Positions 17,889 through 25,050 of a stretch of 36,235 nt of DNA are shown piece after piece; the first letter of the stretch is position 1, and each line of letters starts with the position of its first letter. A program made the translations under genes and the position numbers. The notes under the pieces are model-generated. The model worked only from the letters and a program-made list of their open reading frames with translations, was not told the DNA's origin and searched no databases. The stretch comes from CAYOWK01 sp964407665. GTDB lineage: Bacteria > Pseudomonadota > Alphaproteobacteria > Caulobacterales > Hyphomonadaceae. Location of the stretch: NCBI GenBank assembly GCA_964407665.1, contig CAYOWK010000041.1:1-36235 (forward strand), in the 5' to 3' direction.

Positions 17889-18398
17889 ATGGTGGTGGTG
17901 ATGATTGAAGCGAAACGGCGCGAAAGCGCCGAGACCCCCGATGTTGAGCAATCCTTCCTCAAGGCCCTGAACCTGCTCGAGCAGGCTCACCGCCGGTTGC
18001 ACGACGTCGTCAAGGATCGTCTGGAGCGCTCCGGCGAGCGTTCCCTGACCGGCGTTCAGGCCCTCCTGATTTACGAGATCGGCGAGGCCGAAACGCCCGC
18101 CAGCGCACTGCGCGCCCGTGGTTCGTTCGCCGGAACGTCGATGTCCTACAATGTGAAGAAGCTTCAGGAAGGCGGATACCTCGTCCAGAGCCGCTCCAGC
18201 GACGACCGTCGTACGGTGCGCCTGAAACTGACCCCGTCGGGCAAGGCCGTCCGCGCCAAGGTGCAGGACCTGTTCGAGAAGCAGGCCACTGCTCTCGAGC
18301 CGACCGCCAGCGTTCGCGCCGACGACCTTGAACAGTTCAACAAGACGGTTGGCCGTCTTGAGCGCTTCTGGTCCGACCAGATCCGCTACCAGTTGTAG
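17889..18398 (+). CDS. MarR-family regulator, LdtR-like
   Basis: A 169-residue winged-helix transcription factor. The order of elements matches LdtR of rhizobial alphaproteobacteria as I remember it: a long first helix (FLKALNLLEQAHRRLHDVVKDRL), then VQALLIYEIGEAE, the recognition region RGSFAGTSMSYNVKKLQEGG (LdtR has RGYYLGSNVSYNLKK), then the wing RSSDDRRTVRLKLTPSG. LdtR controls an L,D-transpeptidase and stress genes in Liberibacter/Sinorhizobium; whether that holds here is unknown. The start could be ATG 17889 (MVVVMIEAK) or 17901 (MIEAK); neither has a strong ribosome site. An inverted repeat lies upstream and a good terminator follows, so it is probably a single-gene transcript. Confidence 0.88.
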   Translation: MVVVMIEAKRRESAETPDVEQSFLKALNLLEQAHRRLHDVVKDRLERSGERSLTGVQALLIYEIGEAETPASALRARGSFAGTSMSYNVKKLQEGGYLVQSRSSDDRRTVRLKLTPSGKAVRAKVQDLFEKQATALEPTASVRADDLEQFNKTVGRLERFWSDQIRYQL

Positions 18399-18468
18399 TC
18401 TGCGGACCAGCAGACACATACGCGAGGCGCTGGACTTCCGAAGAGGGACCCTGAGCTAGCGAACCCTG

Positions 18469-18506
18469 CCGCCGGCCCTGCACATGCAGGCCGGCGGTTT
18501 CATTTT
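18469..18506 (+). terminator. Rho-independent terminator of LdtR-like gene
   Basis: CCGCCGGCC (18469-18477) pairs perfectly with GGCCGGCGG (18489-18497). An inner TGCA/TGCA extension with one bulged C lengthens the stem, and TTTCATTTT follows directly. It lies 70 bases past the regulator stop and is the clearest intrinsic terminator in the window. Confidence 0.88.
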
Positions 18507-18519
18507 GGGCGACGGCATA

Positions 18520-18660
18520 AAGGCTCATCCTGCGGAGCTGCGAAGCAGCGTCTCGAAGGCTCATCCTGAGGAGCCGCGTAGCGGCGTCTCGAAGGCTCAT
18601 CCTGAGGAGCCGCGGAGCAGCGTCCCTCACCCTGAGGAGCACGCGAAAGCGTGCGTCTCG
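18520..18660. repeat. Four-unit hairpin repeat, about 36 bases per unit
   Basis: Units at 18520-18555, 18556-18591, 18592-about 18625 and about 18626-18660 share the frame AAGGCTCATCCTGAGGAGC...GCGTCTCG. Each contains a small stem whose sequence changes while pairing is kept: GCTGC/GCAGC, GCCGC/GCGGC and GCACGC/GCGTGC, with 2-4 base loops; unit 3 has one mismatch. This matches, from memory, a dispersed palindromic repeat common in alphaproteobacterial genomes, where it often appears singly; here it forms a short array directly behind a terminator. Confidence 0.85.
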
Positions 18661-19526
18661 AAGGGGAAGGACGGGCCTTCCCGCCACAAGCCTCCTGGAT
18701 TCTGTTGGGTTCAGCGTTTCCAATTCGACCGGGTATCCACCCGCGCCAATCTTCCCCCGCGCCTGTCACGGGAGGGTTTGGGGGCCACCGAACCGCGAAC
18801 GACAGGCGCCGGTCGGCGTGGGGCCGGCCTTGCGTCCATCCGGTTGCCCGTCACGGGAGCCGGACCAGCCCAAGGCAGGCCCATCGGGACCCCGGGGAAC
18901 TGAAACCGGGGACACCTCGGGGATGGCGGCATCCCCTGCACGCGCGGCCCGGCGATAGGGCCTGGACCAACGTCCGGTCTGATCGGGCTTCCAGGCTGCG
19001 CCTCTTCAGGGCGGCCCGGGAGTTCCGGACCGGAACGGAAATCCTCGATGCTCCCTGCCGGGACGACAAACGACCGCGGGGCGCGTGGGACCACGCATCC
19101 GGCCAGCGCAAGCTGGCAACTTATACAAGTCGGCGTGCGTTCCGCGCGCCCCGTCCTCCTGTGTTTCGGGAGGGGAGCTACAGCATCACGGACGGCGAAG
19201 GCCGGTCTGGCTGATCCGCCGCGCCTCGACGTCCGCCGGACCGGCGGCCCGGGCTTGATCCACCGCAATTCGGAAAAGGGGAGGCCGCGCTACCGCTTTC
19301 GCCTCTTCAACGGACTCTCACGCAAAGGTGTATGCAAGTGCGAAGCAGTCTCAAAAACTCTGCGACGATCAGGCAGTTAACACCGGTCCGAAATGAGCTT
19401 ATTTCTTTTCAGTCAGGAAACTGCGGACTAAAGTCATCAGTCGAAACGCCAGTTACACAAGACCCGGCCGCTAAAGGCCCGGCTACCAGAGGGAGCGGCG
19501 CCAAAGCAGCGCCGACGGGGTCGAGC
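18661..19526. other. Long hairpin-rich non-coding leader region before hemA
   Basis: An 866-base stretch with no convincing gene; open frames are Arg/Pro-rich and run on both strands. It holds a run of inverted repeats: 18759-18809 (GCGCCTGTC/GACAGGCGC with an inner GGTTTGG/CCGAACC stem), 18840-18863 (CCGG, CCCG/CGGG, CCGG), 18890-18911 (CCCCGG/CCGGGG), 18919-18936 (GGGGATG/CATCCCC, GCGG loop), 18946-18962 (GGCCC/GGGCC), 18964-18975 and 19023-19035 (TTCCG/CGGAA). A palindrome with 7-base arms lies at 19233-19247. The last 200 bases, less GC-rich, probably carry the hemA promoter and 5' leader. A structured RNA is possible. I could not match it to RNase P, SRP, tmRNA, 6S or a known riboswitch. 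Confidence 0.5.
19233..19247. promoter_or_regulatory. Palindrome upstream of hemA
   Basis: CCGCCGG-A-CCGGCGG is a perfect 7-base inverted repeat with a single central base, about 280 bases before the hemA start. It has the shape of a dimeric-repressor operator but could arise by chance in GC-rich DNA. Confidence 0.3.
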
Positions 19527-20747
19527 ATGAAACATCTCGCAGCCTTCGAGAACGCTCTCGATGCGATCCATTCCGAAGGGCGCTACCGGGTCTTCATCGA
19601 CCTGAAACGTTACCGTGGCCAGTTCCCGAAGGCCTCTGTCCGCCACCACGACGGCGCAGAGCAGGACGTCGTGGTCTGGTGTTCGAACGACTATCTCGGC
19701 ATGGGCCAGGACGAGTCGGTTATCGCCTCCATGCACGAGGCGGTCGACACCTTCGGCGCCGGATCGGGCGGTACGCGCAACATCTCGGGCACGACGCGCT
19801 ATCACGTCGATCTCGAAAAAGAGCTGGCAAGCCTGCACGGCAAGGAATCCGCGCTTCTCTTCACCTCGGGCTACGTGTCGAACGACGCCACGCTGTCGAC
19901 GCTGGCGAAGATCATGCCCGACGTCATCATCTACTCGGACGAGCTGAACCACGCCTCGATGATCGAGGGCATTCGCCGCGCTGGTTGTGCGCGCCGCATC
20001 TTCCGCCACAACGACGTCGGCCACCTGCGCGCCCTCCTCGAAAACGATCCGCCGGAAGCGCCCAAGGTCATCGCCTTCGAGTCCGTCTATTCGATGGACG
20101 GCGATGTGGCCCCGATGGCCGAGATCTGCGATCTCGCCGAAGAGTTCGACGCGCTGACCTATCTCGATGAAGTCCACGCCGTCGGCATGTACGGCGAACA
20201 TGGCGCGGGCGTCGCCGAGCGCGATGGTGTCATGGACCGCATCACCATCTGCGAGGGCACGCTTGCCAAGGCGTTCGGCGTGATGGGCGGCTACATCGCC
20301 TCCAAAACCGCAATCGTTGACGCCATCCGCTCGATGGCTCCAGGCTTCATCTTCTCCACCTCGACCTGCCCGGTCCTGGCCGCCGGCGCGCTCGCCTCGA
20401 TCCGCAAGCTGCGCGGCCCCGAGGGCGTCGAACTGCGCCGCATCCACCAGCAGAAGGCGGAGCTCCTGCGCCAGAAGATGATCGCCGCGAAGCTGCCGGT
20501 GATGATCTCCGACACGCACATCGTGCCGCTGCTGGTCGGCGACCCGGAGCGCTGCAAGGCGCTGTCCGACACGCTGCTCCACGATTTCGGCATCTATGTG
20601 CAGCCGATCAACTATCCCACCGTCCCTAAAGGCACCGAGCGCCTGCGCTTCACGCCCTCGCCGCACCACACCGAGGCGATGATGGACGAGCTGATCTCCG
20701 CGCTCCTCGCGATCTGGGCCCAGCTGGGTCTCAAGCGCGCCGCCTGA
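19527..20747 (+). CDS. hemA: 5-aminolevulinate synthase
   Basis: A 406-residue PLP enzyme that condenses glycine and succinyl-CoA to 5-aminolevulinate, the first step of haem synthesis by the C4 route typical of alphaproteobacteria. Visible landmarks: WCSNDYLGM near 51, GAGSGGTRNISGTTRYHVDLE around 78-97 (glycine/CoA site), DELNHASMIEG, DEVHAVGMYG with the PLP-ring Asp, and TLAKAFG with the Schiff-base Lys248, exactly the expected place. Length matches the family. The start at 19527 gives the normal MxxLAxFExALDxxHxEGRYR beginning; the frame is open upstream to 19332, but those residues are untypical. The ribosome site is weak (GGGG about nine bases upstream). A small gene follows after 13 bases. 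Confidence 0.98.
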   Translation: MKHLAAFENALDAIHSEGRYRVFIDLKRYRGQFPKASVRHHDGAEQDVVVWCSNDYLGMGQDESVIASMHEAVDTFGAGSGGTRNISGTTRYHVDLEKELASLHGKESALLFTSGYVSNDATLSTLAKIMPDVIIYSDELNHASMIEGIRRAGCARRIFRHNDVGHLRALLENDPPEAPKVIAFESVYSMDGDVAPMAEICDLAEEFDALTYLDEVHAVGMYGEHGAGVAERDGVMDRITICEGTLAKAFGVMGGYIASKTAIVDAIRSMAPGFIFSTSTCPVLAAGALASIRKLRGPEGVELRRIHQQKAELLRQKMIAAKLPVMISDTHIVPLLVGDPERCKALSDTLLHDFGIYVQPINYPTVPKGTERLRFTPSPHHTEAMMDELISALLAIWAQLGLKRAA

Positions 20748-20760
20748 AAGGGACCGGAGC

Positions 20761-21000
20761 ATGTCTTCACACGATGAAGGCATCATCCTCGAGATGACCC
20801 AGGTCGGCCACTCGATGGAGGTCCGGGCGATCGCCCCGGACGGTCTAGAGGTGGCCTTCATTGCTCCGGTGGACGCTCCGCAGCACGAGCTTCACGCCCT
20901 GGCGCGCAACAAGCTGGCCTACGTCCGGCGCAAGGCCGATCATGGAGATGCCGGGCCGAGCAATCCCGGCCGAGGTGGAAGAGGCGGAATCCTCGCCTGA
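20761..21000 (+). CDS. Small protein downstream of hemA
   Basis: A 79-residue protein. The first 60 residues (IILEMTQVGHSMEVRAIAPDGLEVAFIAPVDAP...LARNKLAYVRRK) look like a compact beta-beta-beta-alpha domain. I associate it with a small alphaproteobacterial family found next to hemA, probably the DUF6898 type; this is from memory. The tail is Gly/Pro-rich. GGGACCGGAG lies before the ATG. The short gap to hemA indicates one operon, so a role tied to 5-aminolevulinate synthase level or activity is conceivable but untested. It converges on mucR with three bases between stops. Confidence 0.78.
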   Translation: MSSHDEGIILEMTQVGHSMEVRAIAPDGLEVAFIAPVDAPQHELHALARNKLAYVRRKADHGDAGPSNPGRGGRGGILA

Positions 21001-21003
21001 TTC

Positions 21004-21435
21004 CTACTCGCCGCGTTTGCTGGATCGCCCCAGTCCGATCGCCTTGGCGAACTCGGACCGCCGGGCGGTATAGCTCGGCGCGACCATCGGGTAATCGGCT
21101 GGCAGGCCCCACCTCCGGCGATACTCGTCCGGCGACATGTCATAGCGCGCCCGCAGATAGCGCTTCAGCATCTTCAACTTCTTCCCGTCCTCGAGACAGA
21201 TGATGAAGTCGTTGGTCACCGATTTCCCGACCGGAACGGCCGGCTTGGGGCGCTCGTCGGTCCGAATGTCGACAGCTTCATTGACATTCGCCACGGCCTT
21301 GAAGACCGACTGGATGATGTCCGGCAGCGCTTCAGGGCTGACTGCATTGTTCGACACGAAAGAAGCCACGATTTCGCAAGTCATGCGCAAGACTTCGTCG
21401 CGCGATGGCTGGCTGGCTTCGGGCTCGTCAGTCAT
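21004..21435 (-). CDS. mucR: MucR/Ros-family transcriptional regulator
   Basis: A 143-residue regulator of the Ros/MucR family, which controls cell-cycle, envelope and motility genes in alphaproteobacteria. The C-terminal DNA-binding part is recognisable: SVTNDFIICLEDGKKLKMLK, then MSPDEYRRRWGLPADYPMVA and the tail FAKAIGLG. The zinc-finger ligand positions are altered: Cys80 is kept, the second Cys is Asp83 (a known variant), the first His is Tyr93 and the second His site is Arg97/Tyr98. Zinc binding is therefore doubtful. The N-terminal 55 residues carry the helical oligomerisation segment (VLRMTCEIVASFVSNNAVS). The start at 21435 has GGAAGC four bases off; an in-frame ATG at 21468 is less likely. 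Confidence 0.93.
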   Translation of the reverse strand: MTDEPEASQPSRDEVLRMTCEIVASFVSNNAVSPEALPDIIQSVFKAVANVNEAVDIRTDERPKPAVPVGKSVTNDFIICLEDGKKLKMLKRYLRARYDMSPDEYRRRWGLPADYPMVAPSYTARRSEFAKAIGLGRSSKRGE

Positions 21436-21521
21436 TTCTGCTTCCCGGTCATCAGCGCTCAAGAACATGAATGCTCAAACCCCAGCGGAAATCAACCGGT
21501 CTACAAGCACTTTCAAGTCAA

Positions 21522-21541
21522 GAGTCGCGCTATACTGATTC
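21522..21541 (+). promoter_or_regulatory. Possible promoter with two GANTC sites, ahead of nrdR operon
   Basis: A good -10 hexamer TATACT (21531-21536) is flanked by GAGTC (21522-21526) and GATTC (21537-21541), both CcrM-type GANTC methylation sites. It faces nrdR, 120 bases ahead of its start. GcrA-dependent promoters in Caulobacter carry GANTC near -10/-35, so methylation-linked control is possible. No strong -35 is visible. Confidence 0.4.
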
Positions 21542-21655
21542 CAATTCAGCAAAAGCGTAATTCCCTGCGGCTCCGGGTTAACTTCTTGCGCTTCCGGGCG
21601 GGACGCCGTATCGCGCGGAAGCCGCGGTTGCGGCCCAGGCCACCGGAGCTCAAGC

Positions 21656-22153
21656 GTGCGCTGCCCGTTCTGCGGATTTTCGGACACCACCGTGAAGGAC
21701 AGCCGGCCCGCGGAAGAGGACACAGCTGTCCGCCGCCGCAGGGGATGTCCGCAATGCGGAGGCAGGTTCACCACGTTCGAACGGGTCCAGTTGCGCGAGT
21801 TGGTCGTGATCAAACGCGACGCTCGGCGAACTCCGTTTGACCGCGAGAAACTTCGTCGATCCATCCACATTGCGCTCCAGAAACGACCCGTTTCCGAAGA
21901 GCAGCTCGACCAGATGGTCTCCGGCATCATCCGCCGCCTCGAGAACATGGGCGAGGCGGAAATCCCGACGTCGGTCATTGGGCAGATGGTGATGGACAGC
22001 CTCGGCGGGCTCGATCCTGTCGGCTACGTCCGCTACGCGTCGGTCTACAAGGATTTCAAGGACCCCTCCGACTTCGCTCGTTTCATCGAGGATTCCATCA
22101 ACGAGGACGGCGACGAGGTCACCTCCGGTATGGCGCTCAAGGACGGGGAATGA
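21656..22153 (+). CDS. nrdR: Transcriptional repressor NrdR
   Basis: A 165-residue ATP/dATP-sensing repressor of ribonucleotide reductase genes. It begins MRCPFCGFSDTTVKDSRP, with a zinc ribbon CPFC...CPQC at residues 3-6 and 31-34 and the RRRRGC linker. The ATP-cone domain follows from VIKRDARRTPFDREKLRRSI (about 50-140) and ends VYKDFKDPSDF. Length is normal for the family. The start codon is GTG with GGAG eight bases upstream. The stop overlaps the next start (ATGA), so it heads the riboflavin operon, an order common in this class. Confidence 0.97.
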   Translation: MRCPFCGFSDTTVKDSRPAEEDTAVRRRRGCPQCGGRFTTFERVQLRELVVIKRDARRTPFDREKLRRSIHIALQKRPVSEEQLDQMVSGIIRRLENMGEAEIPTSVIGQMVMDSLGGLDPVGYVRYASVYKDFKDPSDFARFIEDSINEDGDEVTSGMALKDGE

Positions 22154-22845
22154 AGGCGTTCGTTTCCCGCCCGACCGTCACGCTCAAGCTGGCCACGTCG
22201 CTCGACGGGCGGATCGCAACGGCGTCCGGTGAGAGCAGATGGATCACCGCAGAGGCGGCCCGCGCCGAAGGGCATCGTCTGCGAGCAGCGCACGGCGCGG
22301 TGCTGGCAGGCTCGGGGACAGCCATCTCCGATGACCCCGAATTGACCGCGCGCACGGATCCGCCCCCCGCAGAGCAACCGCTCCGGATCATTGCCGATGG
22401 GCGCGGCCGGCTGTCGTCCAGCGCCCGAATATTCACCACCGTCGATCTCGGTCCGGTGGCTATCGCCACCCAGGAGCCGACAGACCTGGACGCCTGCGGC
22501 TGGCCGAGCCGCCCGGGCATTCAATACTGGATGCTTCCAGCGGGCGAGGCGGGACGGGGCGTTGATCCGTCCGCGTTGCTGGAGATGGCGCACGAGGCAG
22601 GGGTCGCGTCCATCCTCATCGAGGGCGGCGGCGAACTTGCGGCGTCGTTCGTCCGGGCCGGGCTGGTGGACCGGATGGAGTGGTTTCGCGCGCCGATCCT
22701 GCTTGGGGCGGAAGGTCGCCCCTGTCTGGGGCCTCTGGGTCTTGAAACACTGGCCGCGGCCCCTCAGTTCGACCGTGTCCGGGTCGAGGCTCTTGGCCGG
22801 GACATTTGGGAAACCTACCAGCGGGCCGACGGGGCCGGGAGCTAG
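22150..22845 (+). CDS. ribD: Riboflavin-pathway reductase domain only (RibD C-terminal type)
   Basis: A 231-residue protein equivalent to the reductase half of bifunctional RibD. It would reduce 5-amino-6-(phosphoribosylamino)uracil with NADPH. Visible: VTLKLATSLDGRIATASGESRWIT (first strand and substrate loop), GAVLAGSGTAISDDPELTAR, LRIIADGRGRLSS and SILIEGGGELAASFVRAGLVD, all typical of RibD_C. The N-terminal deaminase domain with its HxE and PCxxxGxxPPC zinc site is absent, and the frame cannot extend upstream because nrdR occupies that DNA in another frame (ATGA overlap). The deaminase must be encoded elsewhere. The length fits a stand-alone reductase, so I read this as a split form, not a truncation. 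Confidence 0.93.
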   Translation: MKAFVSRPTVTLKLATSLDGRIATASGESRWITAEAARAEGHRLRAAHGAVLAGSGTAISDDPELTARTDPPPAEQPLRIIADGRGRLSSSARIFTTVDLGPVAIATQEPTDLDACGWPSRPGIQYWMLPAGEAGRGVDPSALLEMAHEAGVASILIEGGGELAASFVRAGLVDRMEWFRAPILLGAEGRPCLGPLGLETLAAAPQFDRVRVEALGRDIWETYQRADGAGS

Positions 22846-22848
22846 AGA

Positions 22849-23472
22849 ATGTTCACCGGACTGGTCACGGATGTGGGTCGCATCGCGCGGATCGAAGACG
22901 CCAACGGGCTTCGCCGCCTGAGCGTTGAAAGCGGTTATCCCGCATCGGCTCTCCAGCTGGGCGCCTCGGTGATGCACGCCGGCGTATGCCTGACCCTGGT
23001 GGAGTTTGGTGAACGGGAGGGTGGGGGCTCCCGATGGGTCGTCGAGGCGATCCCGGAAACGCTGTCCCGAACCAGCCTCGGACGCCTGAATGAAGGCTCC
23101 CGGGTAAATCTGGAGCTGTCGCTGAAGCTCGGCGACGAACTCGGCGGGCATCTGGTCTATGGCCACGTCGACACGCTGGGCCGGGTCAGCGCCATTCGCC
23201 ATGTAGGCGACAGCTGGGTCATTCGCTTCTCGATCCCGCAGGGACTGGCGCGATTCTTCGCGGAGAAGGGGTCTGTCACGGTTGACGGTGTCTCGCTGAC
23301 GGTGTCTGCCGTGAGCCCTGCAGGTAGCGATAGCTGGTTCGAGGTGTCGCTCATTCCGCACACCCTGGCCGTAACGACGCTGGGTGACCTTGCCGCAGGC
23401 GACGAGGTCAATCTGGAAGTCGATATGCTGGCGCGCTATGTCGCCCGTATGCTTGAGGCGACCCAACGATGA
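22849..23472 (+). CDS. ribE: Riboflavin synthase (alpha subunit)
   Basis: A 207-residue enzyme that dismutates two molecules of 6,7-dimethyl-8-ribityllumazine to riboflavin. It opens with the diagnostic MFTGLV and shows two lumazine-binding barrel repeats, about 1-97 and 98-200. The second is marked by GGHLVYGHVDTLG and KGSVTVDGVSLTVSAV, and the first by LGASVMHAGVCLTLV, where other family members have V-x-G-x-C-L-T. It starts three bases after the RibD-type stop and overlaps the next gene by ATGA. Confidence 0.97.
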   Translation: MFTGLVTDVGRIARIEDANGLRRLSVESGYPASALQLGASVMHAGVCLTLVEFGEREGGGSRWVVEAIPETLSRTSLGRLNEGSRVNLELSLKLGDELGGHLVYGHVDTLGRVSAIRHVGDSWVIRFSIPQGLARFFAEKGSVTVDGVSLTVSAVSPAGSDSWFEVSLIPHTLAVTTLGDLAAGDEVNLEVDMLARYVARMLEATQR

Positions 23473-24602
23473 GCGACGAGTTCAAATCCGCCATTTCGCC
23501 GATCGAAGAGATCGTTGAAGAGGCGCGCAATGGCCGGATGTTTATCCTGGTTGATGCGGAGGATCGTGAGAATGAGGGCGACCTCATCATTCCGGCCCAG
23601 TTCGCCACCCCTGCGCAGGTGAACTTCATGGCCCGCTTCGGCCGTGGCCTGATCTGTCTCGCGCTTCCGAAGGATCGCGCCCGGGCGCTTGATCTCGACA
23701 TGATGGCCCGGGAGAACCGGGAAAGCATGAAGACGGCCTTCACCGTGTCCATTGAGGCCAAGGAAGGCGTGACGACTGGTATCTCCGCGCACGACCGCGC
23801 CCACACGATCGCGGTCGCCATCGACCCCACCAAGGGCGGCGACGATATCGTTACGCCGGGACACGTCTTTCCGCTGGTCGCGCGCGACGGAGGCGTCCTG
23901 GTCCGGGCAGGGCACACGGAAGCCAGCGTGGACATCTCGCGGCTGGCCGGCCTCTACCCGGCGGCCGTCATCTGCGAGATCATGAACGATGATGGGACGA
24001 TGTCGCGCCTGCCGGAGCTTGTCTCGTTCGCGCAGTTCCACAATCTCAAGATTGGCACCATCGCCGACCTGATCGCATGGCGCCGCCGCCATGACCGCTT
24101 CCTGGAGCGCCGCATCGAGTCCGACTTCGAGTCCGTCCATGGCGGACGGTTCCGCGTCGTCGTTTTCCGCAACACCATCGACAACGTCGAGCACGTGGCC
24201 CTCGTGAAGGGCCGCATCACCGGCGACGAGCCTGCGCTCGTCCGGGTCCATCGCATGGACTTCATGGCCGATGTGCTGGGTGAGGCCAGCGGCCGGGAAG
24301 GTATGTTGGGCCGCGCCATGGAGCAGCTCGCAAAGTCTCCCGAACCCGGAGCAATTGTCCTCGTCCGCATGGGCATGGGCGAACAGATCGCGCGGACGCT
24401 CGGCGCGCTCGAAGCCGGCGCAAAAGATCTCGACAGCGCTCACCATCAGCCCTTGCGGGAATATGGCGTCGGCGCCCAGATACTGAAGGATCTCGGCGTC
24501 CGCCGGATGATCCACCTCAGCAACAGCCCCCCCTCCCACCTGCCCGGACTCGACGGCTACGGCCTCACCGTGGAAGGCTGGCAAAAAATCGACGGCGAGT
24601 AA
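23469..24602 (+). CDS. ribBX: DHBP synthase fused to an inactive GTP cyclohydrolase II domain (RibBX)
   Basis: A 377-residue two-domain protein. Residues 1-205 form 3,4-dihydroxy-2-butanone-4-phosphate synthase: DAEDRENEGDLI (Mg and substrate acids), GRGLICLAL and RAGHTEASVD, all intact. Residues 210-377 follow the RibA fold (FRVVVFRNTIDNVEHVALVKG, later ILKDLGVRRMIHLSNSP). However, the zinc triad C-x10-C-x-C and neighbouring catalytic residues (GDVFGSLRCDCG in active RibA) are replaced by ADVLGEASGREG. GTP cyclohydrolase II activity is therefore not expected. Such RibB-degenerate-RibA fusions are known in Proteobacteria as RibBX. An active RibA must be encoded outside this window. Confidence 0.94.
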   Translation: MSDEFKSAISPIEEIVEEARNGRMFILVDAEDRENEGDLIIPAQFATPAQVNFMARFGRGLICLALPKDRARALDLDMMARENRESMKTAFTVSIEAKEGVTTGISAHDRAHTIAVAIDPTKGGDDIVTPGHVFPLVARDGGVLVRAGHTEASVDISRLAGLYPAAVICEIMNDDGTMSRLPELVSFAQFHNLKIGTIADLIAWRRRHDRFLERRIESDFESVHGGRFRVVVFRNTIDNVEHVALVKGRITGDEPALVRVHRMDFMADVLGEASGREGMLGRAMEQLAKSPEPGAIVLVRMGMGEQIARTLGALEAGAKDLDSAHHQPLREYGVGAQILKDLGVRRMIHLSNSPPSHLPGLDGYGLTVEGWQKIDGE

Positions 24603-24609
24603 CCCAGAC

Positions 24610-25050
24610 ATGTCCGGACCCAATATCCTCGTCGTCACGTCGCGTTACTACGCGCACATCGCGGCCGAACTCGAAGCGGGCCTCGTCGAAGCTCTTGAGG
24701 CGGGCGGCGCGTCAGCTGAATTTCTTGAGGTGACAGGCGCATTCGAGCTGCCTGGCGCGATTTCGATGGCGTCGTCACTCGGCGAATACGATGGATATGT
24801 CGCTCTGGGCTGTGTCATTCGCGGTGAGACCAGCCACTACGACGTTATCTGCAACGAGGTGGCGCGCGGGCTGATGACCCTGTCCCTTGCCGGCGTGCCG
24901 CTGGCGTTCGGCGTGCTGACCTGCGAGAATGAAGAACAGGCGCTGGCCCGGGCGGACCGGGATCGCAAGAACAAGGGCGCGGAAGTCGCCGCCGCCGTGC
25001 TTCGCATGGTCGAGCTGTCGCGGCACTTCAACGATATCGAAGCAGAATGA
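24610..25050 (+). CDS. ribH: 6,7-dimethyl-8-ribityllumazine synthase
   Basis: A 146-residue subunit of the lumazine synthase shell that joins 5-amino-6-ribitylaminouracil with dihydroxybutanone phosphate. Landmarks: VTSRYYAHIAAELEAG near the start, VTGAFELPGAISMA, GCVIRGETSHYDVICNE with the catalytic His, and PLAFGVLTCENEEQALARA. Length is typical. It starts seven bases after ribBX and overlaps nusB by ATGA, the common alphaproteobacterial arrangement. Confidence 0.97.
   Translation: MSGPNILVVTSRYYAHIAAELEAGLVEALEAGGASAEFLEVTGAFELPGAISMASSLGEYDGYVALGCVIRGETSHYDVICNEVARGLMTLSLAGVPLAFGVLTCENEEQALARADRDRKNKGAEVAAAVLRMVELSRHFNDIEAE

Noticed and set aside
18651..19268. Open frames on both strands in the hemA upstream region
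   Set aside because: Arg/Pro/Gly-rich, no ribosome site, no domain, and they overlap inverted repeats.
19255..19268. FNR/FnrL-like site TTGATCCACCGCAA before hemA
   Set aside because: Only the left half fits TTGAT-N4-ATCAA; two mismatches in the right half and about 260 bases from the start.
21475..21978. Minus-strand open frame opposite nrdR
   Set aside because: NrdR on the plus strand is certain; this frame is antisense and Arg/Ser-rich.
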